This document shows, one piece after another, positions 15,489-22,102 of a DNA stretch of 34,679 bases (position 1 is its first letter; every line of letters begins with the position of its first letter). The notes below the pieces were generated by a model. It was not told where the DNA came from. It was given only the letters and a program-made list of their open reading frames with translations, and searched no databases. The DNA comes from Alphaproteobacteria bacterium (GTDB taxonomy: Bacteria > Pseudomonadota > Alphaproteobacteria > Acetobacterales > Acetobacteraceae). A program made the translations under genes and the position numbers. The stretch lies in NCBI GenBank assembly GCA_026400775.1, contig JAPLOK010000263.1:1-34679 (forward strand), written 5' to 3'.

Positions 15489-16091
15489 TCAGCCGTGGTC
15501 GGGCATGCCCGGCATCCGTGTGAAGCCGGGCTGGGCGCGCAGCCGGCGCGCCCAGCGTCGCAGCCGCGGGAACTCCTCATGTTCGCAGCCCCAGTCGCGC
15601 GAGAGCTGGAAGGCCGGGAACAGCGCGATATCGGCAATGCCGGGCATGGCACCCAGCAACCAGTCGCGGCTGCGATCGGCCATGTGTTCCTCCAGCAGGC
15701 GCAATGCAGCGCGCGCGGCCGCGGCGTGAAGCGCAGGCCCGCCGAACAGCGCCGCCTGACGGGCCTCGCGCGCCGCCCACATCTCGCGCGCCGCGAAGAA
15801 CAGCCAGTCGGCCTGTGCCGGGTCATCGGACCAGAAGCGCCGCGCCGGGTCATGGCGGAAGGCCAGCCGCGCCAGGATCGCCTGCGGGTCGCGCAGCGTG
15901 ATGCCACCGGGTTCTTCCCACAGGGGCAGGCGCGCGAGCGGGTTGCGGGCGCGGAAGGCCAGGCTTTCCGGCTCCCGGCCCGGCAGCACATCCACCGCGA
16001 CGCGCGCATGCGGCAGGCCCATCAGCGACAGGCCCAGACGGACCTTGTAGGCCTCGTCATCCAGCTCCCAATCGTGCAGCGTGCCGATCAT
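15489..16091 (-). CDS. GST-like protein, possible oxygenase partner (NdmE-like role)
   Basis: A glutathione-S-transferase-fold protein of 200 aa. The N-terminal thioredoxin-like half starts LHDWELDDEAYKVRLGLSLMG, and NPLARLPLWEEPGGITLRDPQ contains the cis-Pro region and the E/D-S/T-x-A-I position (here LRDPQAI). The helical C-terminal half includes WLLGAMPGIADIALFPAFQL, with the conserved N-capping Asp of GSTs. It is the last gene of the minus-strand operon and overlaps the oxygenase catalytic gene by ATGA. In the methylxanthine N7-demethylase, NdmE is a GST-like protein that holds a Rieske-less catalytic subunit and its electron donor together. The same gene company here suggests a structural role and not detoxification (inference). 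Confidence 0.82.
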   Translation of the reverse strand: MIGTLHDWELDDEAYKVRLGLSLMGLPHARVAVDVLPGREPESLAFRARNPLARLPLWEEPGGITLRDPQAILARLAFRHDPARRFWSDDPAQADWLFFAAREMWAAREARQAALFGGPALHAAAARAALRLLEEHMADRSRDWLLGAMPGIADIALFPAFQLSRDWGCEHEEFPRLRRWARRLRAQPGFTRMPGMPDHG

Positions 16092-16939
16092 GCGCCGCCC
16101 TCCGTGGTGCCGAAGCGCAAGCCCTTCTCCTTCAGCCAGCGCCGATAGACGACCGAGGACGCATCCGCTCGCGTCGGGATTTCCGCGCGCGGTTCCAGCG
16201 GCAAGGTCAAGGGCCGCTGGTTCTCCACGATGATGCGGTCCTGCAGGAAGATGGTCTGCTCGAAATGCAGCATGGCGCTGTGGGTCGAGATCTCGTCCAC
16301 CAGCCACATGATGGGCAATGCGCGGCACAGCGCCGCTTGCATCGGCTGGATGAACAGCGCGATGCAATCCCGCCTGTGCGGCTGCGAGGGCGCGAAGCGG
16401 TACAGCATCACCACGAAGGGCGAGGGCACGCGGTAGTCGATCTCCATCATCGTGCCGGTGGTGTCGGTCGCCGCCGCGCGCGGCTGCCAGAAGCGGCAGC
16501 CGGTGGCCCAGACCTCATCTGCTTCGCGGTCGATGCCCGAGGGGTAATGCATCACTTCCGTGTGCGGCTCCGCGCCCAGGATGCCGTGATGCACATAGGG
16601 GAAATGCGCCATGTCGAGGAAGTTCTCCACGATGCGCAGGCCCGAAGCGTGGATCGTGGTCCACCCACAGGGCACCACGCGGCGATCGGTTTCGGCAGCC
16701 TCGGCGATGTGCACGATGTCCCGCCGCGGCTGGCCCAGCGTGGTAAAGAGCAGCCCGTAGGCTTCGCGCGCCGGCAGCGCGGCGCCGGTGCTGTCGCGCG
16801 GCGTGGCGATGCCGGCCTCGCGTTGCAGCGTGATCTCCTCGCCCAGCAGCTGTGTGCATTGCGGCGTGGCGCCGAGCTCGGCGGCCGTCGCGACCGCGTA
16901 CCAGTCATTCAGCGCGACCGCATCGGTGGTGCGGGTCAT
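16088..16939 (-). CDS. Oxygenase catalytic subunit lacking the Rieske cluster (NdmC-like architecture)
   Basis: A ring-hydroxylating/N-demethylating oxygenase alpha-type protein, 283 aa. The C-terminal catalytic domain is complete: ENFLDMAHFPYVHHGILG has the mononuclear-iron His pair (H112 and H117 or H118) with bridging D109, and TIFLQDRIIVENQRPL supplies the third-ligand Asp. The N-terminal ~90 residues begin like a Rieske domain (LNDWYAVATAAELG then LLGEEITLQREAG) but contain no CxH or CxxH motif, so no [2Fe-2S] cluster can be bound. Electrons must come from another protein; the next upstream gene encodes exactly a stand-alone Rieske protein. Overlaps are ATGA on both sides. This split matches NdmC, whose Rieske domain sits on NdmD. 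Substrate unknown. Confidence 0.87.
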   Translation of the reverse strand: MTRTTDAVALNDWYAVATAAELGATPQCTQLLGEEITLQREAGIATPRDSTGAALPAREAYGLLFTTLGQPRRDIVHIAEAAETDRRVVPCGWTTIHASGLRIVENFLDMAHFPYVHHGILGAEPHTEVMHYPSGIDREADEVWATGCRFWQPRAAATDTTGTMMEIDYRVPSPFVVMLYRFAPSQPHRRDCIALFIQPMQAALCRALPIMWLVDEISTHSAMLHFEQTIFLQDRIIVENQRPLTLPLEPRAEIPTRADASSVVYRRWLKEKGLRFGTTEGGA

Positions 16940-17508
16940 GGCGCGGCCTCCAGGCTGCGACGCCGGGCGTGCAAGGCTGCGCGCAAGCCGGCCGCGTCCA
17001 ACGGCTGCTCCAGCGCCACGACGTGCCAGGCCGACTGCGTGGCGCTGCGCGGCTGCGGGGCGATCAGCAGCCGCGTGCCGGCGATGGTCTCCTGCCAGGG
17101 CGGGCCCTGGCTGACGGGCATGTCGAGATACAGGCTCAGCACCGGCCAGGCGGGCATGTCGGGCGGTGGCGGCTGTGCCTGGGCCGCCACCCAGACCATG
17201 CCTGCGGCCTCCTGGCAGTGGTGCCGTGCGACGGCGATGGTCGATGGCGGCGAGAGTTCGGGATGCGCTGGAATCGCGCGGCAGCGGCCTTGGCCATTGA
17301 ATTGCCAGCCATGGTATAGGCAGGCCAGCCGGTCGCCGCGCGCGAAGCCGAATGACAGGCGCATGCCGCGATGCGGGCAGCGATCTTCCCAGGCATGGGC
17401 GATGCCGGCGGCGTCGCGCCACAGCACGATCTCCGCGCCGCCCAGCCGCGTGCCGGCGACATCGCCGGCGGCCAGATCATCGCTCAGTGCAACCGCGGTC
17501 CAGGCCAT
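16936..17508 (-). CDS. Stand-alone Rieske [2Fe-2S] protein
   Basis: A 190-aa protein with one Rieske domain: AWEDRCPHRGMRLSFG (C44, H46) and LACLYHGWQFNGQGRC (C63, H66) give the two Cys and two His ligands. Residues 1-110 follow the oxygenase-type Rieske fold. The remaining ~80 residues (LSLYLDMPVSQGPPW to the end) lack the mononuclear-iron motif, so this is longer than a Rieske ferredoxin yet has no catalytic site. It is the complement of the adjacent Rieske-less catalytic subunit, and the two are translationally coupled. It probably passes electrons to that subunit. No reductase gene is present in the window, so the primary electron donor must be encoded elsewhere. Confidence 0.9.
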   Translation of the reverse strand: MAWTAVALSDDLAAGDVAGTRLGGAEIVLWRDAAGIAHAWEDRCPHRGMRLSFGFARGDRLACLYHGWQFNGQGRCRAIPAHPELSPPSTIAVARHHCQEAAGMVWVAAQAQPPPPDMPAWPVLSLYLDMPVSQGPPWQETIAGTRLLIAPQPRSATQSAWHVVALEQPLDAAGLRAALHARRRSLEAAP

Positions 17509-17742
17509 TCAATCCTCTCTCGTCATGCCGCTGACCAGGCAGTCGATCGGGCCCAGCATGCAGGCCATCTCGAAGGCGTCGAGCATCGCGCGCGGACCAT
17601 GCAGCACCGCGCGCGCGCCGCCATGACCGACCTCCAGCATGTCCAGCACCAGGCCCAGCCGTGCCGCGCGGTGGCGCGCGAAACCCTCGAAGCTCGCGGG
17701 CACCAGGCGGCCGTGGAAGTGGAACGCCGCGCGTTCAGGCAT
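17509..17742 (-). CDS. Small acylphosphatase-like protein without catalytic residues
   Basis: A 77-aa protein in the middle of the operon, stop directly abutting the Rieske start and 5' end overlapping the GMC stop by 8 bp. AAFHFHGRLVPASFEGFARH then RAARLGL, GGARAVLHGPRAMLDAF and LGPIDCLVSGM follow the acylphosphatase pattern of strand, helix (VGFRxxxRRxAxxLGL in active enzymes) and alternating strands. The catalytic Arg in the VGFR loop is Glu-Gly here (ASFEGF), and the catalytic Asn (WVxN) is missing. If the fold call is right, it is an inactive relative with a binding or structural job. The match is by eye and the protein is short, so I hold the family only moderately; the gene itself is well supported by spacing. 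Confidence 0.6.
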   Translation of the reverse strand: MPERAAFHFHGRLVPASFEGFARHRAARLGLVLDMLEVGHGGARAVLHGPRAMLDAFEMACMLGPIDCLVSGMTRED

Positions 17743-19195
17743 GGAGCAGGAACTCCGCCGCGCGCTCGCCGATCATCACGCTCGGCGCATGGGTGTTGCC
17801 GGTGGGGATGTGCGGCATGACCGAGGCATCGGCGATCATCAGCGCCTCGGTGCCCAGCAGCCGCAGCCGCGCATCGACGACACTGCCGATGGCGCAACTG
17901 CCGCAGCAATGGAAGAAGGTGGAGATGCGCTGGCGCAGGAAGGCCAGGCCCTGTGCGCGCGAAAGCCGATGCGGCGGCGTCAGAGATGCGGCGACCCAGG
18001 GGCGCAGGGCGGGGCTGGCGGCCAGGTCCTGCACGAGTTCCAGCCCGTCCAGCAGCGCCTGCGCATCGCGCGGATCGTCCAGGAAGTTCGGCTGGATGCT
18101 CAGGCTGCCATCGGCTTCCGGCCGGAGGAATCCCCGGCTGTGCGAGCCCATCAGCCCGGGCGAGAGCGCAAAGACATGCGCTGCGCCATCGGGCACCGGA
18201 CCATGCGCGCCCTGGACCAGCAGCACATGCAGGTCGGGCAGTGCCGCGCCCTGGCTGCGCGCGTTGAGGAAGGCGCGGCCGCCGAGCGAACCCGCCGCGC
18301 CCACCGGCATGCGCGCCGCGAAATTCACGCCGGTCACAAGTGGATGGTCCTGCAGGTTGCGCCCGACGCCCGGCAGCGCCACGCGGCATGGCACGCCGAT
18401 GCGCGCCAGATCCGCCGGGTCACCGATGCCCGAACGCCAGAGCAGCGCGGGCGTGTGGATAGCGCCGGCCGAGAGCACCACGCTCGCATCGGCGCCCAGC
18501 GCCGTGCCGTCGGCCAGTGTGACGCCGGTGCAGCGCGTGCCGGTGAAGCGCAGCGATGCAACCTCGGTGCCGGTGCGCAGCGTGAGGTTGGACGGAGTGG
18601 CGGCCAGGTAGCCATCGGCGCAGGACCAGCGCCGCCCGTCGCGCATGGTCAACTCGCCCATGAAGGCGCCCTCCATGCGCGGTCCGTTATGGTCGGACAG
18701 GATGGCGTGCCCGCATTGCGCAGCCGCCTGCAGGAAGGCCTCGGCCAGCGGATGCGGCGCGGGTGTCTCAAGGCGCAGCGGGCCGCCAGCGCCGCGCCAG
18801 GCATCGGCGCCGCGCACCAGGTCTTCGGCGCGGCGGAAGAAGGGCAGCACGTCGGCGAATGACCAACCTTCGCCCCAGCGGTCGTAATCCGCAGGATGGC
18901 CGCGGTTCCACAGCATGGCGTTGATGCTGGATGAACCGCCCAGCACGCGGCCGCGCGGGATGGGAATCACCCGGCCATCGAGATGCGGTGCGGGTGCGTA
19001 GTCCAGGCCCCAATCATGGGTGCCGCGCAGCAGTTCGACCCAGCGCGCGGGGTCCCGCACCGCGGGGTCGGCGCGCGCATCGAGGCCGGCTTCCAGCAGC
19101 AGCACGCGGCGCGTGCCATCCGCGGCCAGCCGCGCAGCAACCGCGCAGCCGGCGGAACCGGCGCCGATGACGATGTGATCCCAGGTCGGGATCAT
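17735..19195 (-). CDS. GMC-family FAD oxidoreductase (alcohol dehydrogenase/oxidase)
   Basis: A glucose-methanol-choline flavoprotein of 486 aa that oxidises an alcohol. The FAD motif is IVIGAGSAGCAVAARLA with LLLEAG. GRVLGGSSSINAMLWNRGHP is GMC signature 1, and SAGAIHTPALLWRSGIG signature 2. The active-site pair is in FFHCCGSCAIG and PTGNTHAPSVMIGERAA. It lacks a signal peptide and is shorter than choline dehydrogenase (~550). It starts at ATG 19195, 3 bp after the TPP subunit stop. In this operon it could oxidise a hydroxymethyl or aminoalcohol intermediate made by the oxygenase; that is inference. Confidence 0.92.
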   Translation of the reverse strand: MIPTWDHIVIGAGSAGCAVAARLAADGTRRVLLLEAGLDARADPAVRDPARWVELLRGTHDWGLDYAPAPHLDGRVIPIPRGRVLGGSSSINAMLWNRGHPADYDRWGEGWSFADVLPFFRRAEDLVRGADAWRGAGGPLRLETPAPHPLAEAFLQAAAQCGHAILSDHNGPRMEGAFMGELTMRDGRRWSCADGYLAATPSNLTLRTGTEVASLRFTGTRCTGVTLADGTALGADASVVLSAGAIHTPALLWRSGIGDPADLARIGVPCRVALPGVGRNLQDHPLVTGVNFAARMPVGAAGSLGGRAFLNARSQGAALPDLHVLLVQGAHGPVPDGAAHVFALSPGLMGSHSRGFLRPEADGSLSIQPNFLDDPRDAQALLDGLELVQDLAASPALRPWVAASLTPPHRLSRAQGLAFLRQRISTFFHCCGSCAIGSVVDARLRLLGTEALMIADASVMPHIPTGNTHAPSVMIGERAAEFLLHA

Positions 19196-19198
19196 GGT

Positions 19199-19843
19199 TC
19201 AGTTGTGCTCGCTCGGGCCCATGATGACGATGCCTTCGGTCTTCTCGACATGGCGGACGAAAATGTACTTGTCCTCGCGGCCGTCGGAATGCTTGCGCTT
19301 CACGTCGCGCTTGGAACTGCGGTCCACCTTGGCCACCAGCACGAAGGGTTCCTCTGCCGCCAGGCCCTCGGCGCAGAGCCTGTCGAATTCATCGAGGGTG
19401 GTAGCGGTGTGCGCTTGGCGGATGCCGCAGCCACGGGCGATGGCGGCGAGATCCACGCGGCCCAGATGGGTATGTGTGGGCGGGCCGCCGATCGACTGGT
19501 AGCACTCATTGTCCCACACCACGACGAAGAGATTCTTCGGCCATTCATTGGCGAGCGTGGCCAGGATGCCGAGGTTGAACATCAGCCCGCCATCGGTGTC
19601 GAGTGAGACGATGCGCCGGTGCGGCAGGCCGGCCGCCAGCCCGAAGGCCTGCGGCGTGACGCAGCCCAGTTGTTGCTGGAACAGGCTCGCATCGCGCATG
19701 TGCGGCGCGGCGTTGTACCACTCATCCACGCTGGCGCCGAGCGAGAGGATGACGAGCTCCTCGCGCAGCCGGGCTGCGAGCTTGAGCATGCAGTCATAGC
19801 GGGTGAGCGTGCCTCCTATGGGTTGGTCCCCTTGCGCGCTCAT
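19199..19843 (-). CDS. TPP-dependent decarboxylase, PP-domain (beta) subunit
   Basis: A 214-aa subunit carrying the diphosphate-binding domain of a two-component thiamine-pyrophosphate enzyme of the sulfopyruvate/phosphonopyruvate decarboxylase (ComE-like) type. IVSLDTDGGLMFNLG begins the TPP/Mg motif (D-G-G...), and FVVVWDNECYQSIGG provides the distal Asn about 27 residues on. LGCVTPQAFGLAAGLP is the usual approach to that motif. The stop of the alpha gene overlaps its ATG (ATGA). The C-terminal ~50 residues (RSSKRDVKRKHSDGRED and onward) are unusually charged for the family. Substrate, likely a 2-oxoacid, is unknown. Confidence 0.85.
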   Translation of the reverse strand: MSAQGDQPIGGTLTRYDCMLKLAARLREELVILSLGASVDEWYNAAPHMRDASLFQQQLGCVTPQAFGLAAGLPHRRIVSLDTDGGLMFNLGILATLANEWPKNLFVVVWDNECYQSIGGPPTHTHLGRVDLAAIARGCGIRQAHTATTLDEFDRLCAEGLAAEEPFVLVAKVDRSSKRDVKRKHSDGREDKYIFVRHVEKTEGIVIMGPSEHN

Positions 19844-20340
19844 CGCACGACCTCCCCGCCCAGGCAGACGGCCGAGTGGTAATAGGCCGCGTAGGACCAG
19901 GCATAGGCATCGGTGATAGCGCGCCGGATATCGGCCTTCTTGGTGACGATCCGGTGCGGAATGCGCATGGCGTCCAGCAGCGGTTCCATGGTCATGCCAT
20001 GCGGGATGGCCCACCAGTTGTTCTCACCCAGCTCGCCGCGATAGCTCATGATCATCACGACGGGGATGCCCGCACCCATGCCCATGCGCGCCAGCGGTTC
20101 GATCGAGGCGCGAAGGCCCGAATTCTCCATCACCAGCACGGCGCGCTTGCCTGACAGAAACACCCCGCCACAAATCGCCGCACCCTCGCCCTCGTTGGTG
20201 ACGCGGATGGTGCGGATGTCCGGATCAGTGTCCAGCGCCGGATAGAGGCCCCGGAACAGGCTGTCGGGCAGGTAGCAGGCGAGCGATACGCCGGCCTCCT
20301 TCAGACCGGCAAGCACTTCCTGGACGGCGTCTGGCTGCAT
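19840..20340 (-). CDS. TPP-dependent decarboxylase, Pyr-domain (alpha) subunit
   Basis: A 166-aa subunit with the pyrimidine-binding domain, ComD-like. SLACYLPDSLFRGLYPAL near residue 20 and IRVTNEGEGAAICGGVFLSG (Glu50/Glu52 region) match the conserved segment whose Glu activates the TPP aminopyrimidine. AVLVMENSGLRASIEPLARM and IPVVMIMSYRGELGENNWW continue in family order. It is the first gene of the seven-gene minus-strand operon; the ATG at 20340 follows GGAG by nine bases. Together with the next gene it makes one active site across two chains. Phosphonopyruvate, sulfopyruvate or another small 2-oxoacid are possible substrates. Confidence 0.86.
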   Translation of the reverse strand: MQPDAVQEVLAGLKEAGVSLACYLPDSLFRGLYPALDTDPDIRTIRVTNEGEGAAICGGVFLSGKRAVLVMENSGLRASIEPLARMGMGAGIPVVMIMSYRGELGENNWWAIPHGMTMEPLLDAMRIPHRIVTKKADIRRAITDAYAWSYAAYYHSAVCLGGEVVR

Positions 20341-20771
20341 GGGCGGCTCTCCTTCGGGGCCGCATGCTGGCCGTATCATCGGCGCTGGGAAGGGGACCGG
20401 CATGGTCCAAGGTCTTGGTTCGGAAGGCCATTGCCGCAGGCTTGTGCATGGCGCGCGGCGAATGCCCCGCCGCTGAGCCGCGGGGCCATGGCGACAAGCC
20501 GCCCCGGCCCAGCACCTTGCTTCAGGACGCCGCTTCTTCGAACTACTTCAAGGTCTTGCCGCCGCCCATGATCCCGGAGGATAGCGCCGAGCTTTGCGAC
20601 AATAGCCGGAGAGGATGAGCAGGGCGTTGCCTTCCAGCGCCGATCGATCCCTTACGTGCGTGGCGGCGAGGCCGACCGACCAGGACCAGTCGAAAGCCAT
20701 CAGCAGAAAGGTCAGGATCGCGCCATTGGCGTGCGCGCGCCTTTGCCAGGCTGCGAGCGACGCCGCGGGGG
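20341..20771. other. Intergenic region upstream of the TPP/Rieske operon
   Basis: About 430 bp between the operon start and the flavodoxin stop. It must contain the promoter of the minus-strand operon, but I see no clear -35/-10 pair or palindrome. A minus-strand frame at about 20590-20770 reads a hydrophobic stretch (NGAILTFLLMAFDWSWSVG); I recognise no family and it lacks a good start, so I do not call a gene. Confidence 0.4.
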
Positions 20772-21319
20772 TCAACGCGCTGCTTGCCCGAAGGCCAGCA
20801 TCGTCGAGAGATGCGCCTCGGCCTGCTGCGGCGTCAGGCCACCAACGCCGCCGATCAACGTCTCGCGCACCGGCGCGATGCCGCCGAAGCTGAGGATGTT
20901 TCGCCTCAGCGCCTTCACACTCGGGGCACCGAGCCAGCAGCGGAAGACGAAGGCAGGCATGCCCATGGCGGCGACGATCCTTGCAGAGCGGTCCTTGAGC
21001 AGCCCGCCGGAAAGACTGACATCGGGCTTGAAGGCAAAGCCGGGCCGCAATGTCTGCTCCGGAAAGCCCTTGAGCAGCGCGGGCATGCTGCCTAGCCAGA
21101 TCGGATAGATCAGCACCCAATGCTCGGCGTCGAGCAAGGCGTACTGTGCCGCCAGCGCCGCGGCAGAAAGTTCGCCGGTCTGGAGGTCCCCGGGCAGGCG
21201 CAACAGCGACAGGTCAAGCTCAGCAACGCTGAGGCGCGTGACCTGATGCCCGCCCGCGAGCGCACCCGCCGCATAGGCTTCGGTGAGGGCGCAACAGAGC
21301 CGCGCCGCGACCGGATCCG
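20772..21319 (-). pseudogene. NAD(P)H:quinone-oxidoreductase-type flavodoxin protein, N-terminus removed by IS3 end
   Basis: A flavodoxin-fold FMN protein of the KefF/MdaB type. The body is intact: [70 protein letters not shown] and APVRETLIGGVG. The normal first strand and phosphate loop (RILxIxGHPDP) is missing: just before PDP the DNA becomes an IS3-type end whose plus-strand reading is TGACCCTGCCCCCAA (21320-21334). The frame stays open a little way into the IS (an ATG at 21350), so a protein could be made, but without the FMN phosphate loop it is unlikely to work. Confidence 0.75.
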
Positions 21320-21830
21320 GTGACCCTGCCCCCAAGTCGTCCTCGTTCATGAACAGAGGCTGTTGTCTGTATGCCCCTGTCGGGTGGGGGGGCTGCAAAG
21401 GCGTTGGGGGAGAGCACGTTCAAGCTCGTGTGCGGGCGTTGCGTGTTGTAGTCGATCCTCCAGACTTCGATGATTCGGCGCGCGGCAGACAGGCTGCCGA
21501 ACAGGTGTTCGTTCAGGCACTCGTCGCGGAGCCGGCCGTTGAAGCTCTCGACGAACGCGTTCTGGGTCGGCTTCCCGGGCGCGATGTAGTGCCACTCCAC
21601 CTGCCGATCCTGCGACCAGCGCAGGAGCGAGGTCGACGTCAGCTCCGTGCCGTTGTCACTGACCACCGCCAGAGGCTTGCCACTGAGCGCCACAATCGCG
21701 TCGAGCTCCCGCGCCACCCTGGCGCCCCACAGCGACGTATCGGCCACTAGCGCCGGCCATTCGCGCGTAAAGTCGTCCACCACGCACAAGATCCGAAGCC
21801 GCCGGCCGCAGCCCAGCGCATCCGCGCCAC
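21320..21830 (-). mobile_element. IS3-family element fragment with transposase C-terminal part (OrfB)
   Basis: The minus strand encodes the rve core of an IS3/IS407-like transposase: [20 protein letters not shown] (first Asp), [19 protein letters not shown] (second Asp) and [21 protein letters not shown] (catalytic Glu), then [21 protein letters not shown] run of seven G (plus strand, near 21386-21392) shifts the frame; after it, [14 protein letters not shown] reaches a stop at 21347. The N-terminal half is gone: similarity begins only at ADALGCGRR near 21825. The right end is at 21320 inside the flavodoxin gene. The element is dead. Confidence 0.85.
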
Positions 21831-22102
21831 AAGCAAGCGCCATTGCCCTTGATAAACACAAAGCTGCGAACCACCGCATAAACATCCACAGAAAACATCC
21901 CCGGCCGCCCACAAAGCGAACAGCTTATCATTGGACGGGTTTTGCAGCGCCCTTGTCAGCACGGCGCCGACGATCCTGTGGCCTGCTTTGTCACCTCCCT
22001 GCACAATGGCATCGGCACCCTGCGCAACACCTTGGCGGGAGGCGAATAGCGCAGCGCTGCAGCCTGTCCTAACCTGCACAAGCTGCCTGAAGGACACCGC
22101 CT
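21831..22102. other. Unassigned region between IS3 fragment and amidase
   Basis: About 270 bp, less GC-rich than its surroundings around 21840-21930. No frame resembles a known protein, and no matching IS3 left end is visible. It must hold the amidase promoter. A GAAGGACA stretch at 22089-22096 is the likely ribosome site for the TTG start at 22103. Confidence 0.4.

Noticed and set aside
15489-16091. GST gene as an ordinary detoxification enzyme
   Set aside because: Not excluded, but coupling to a Rieske-less oxygenase subunit makes a structural partner role more likely.
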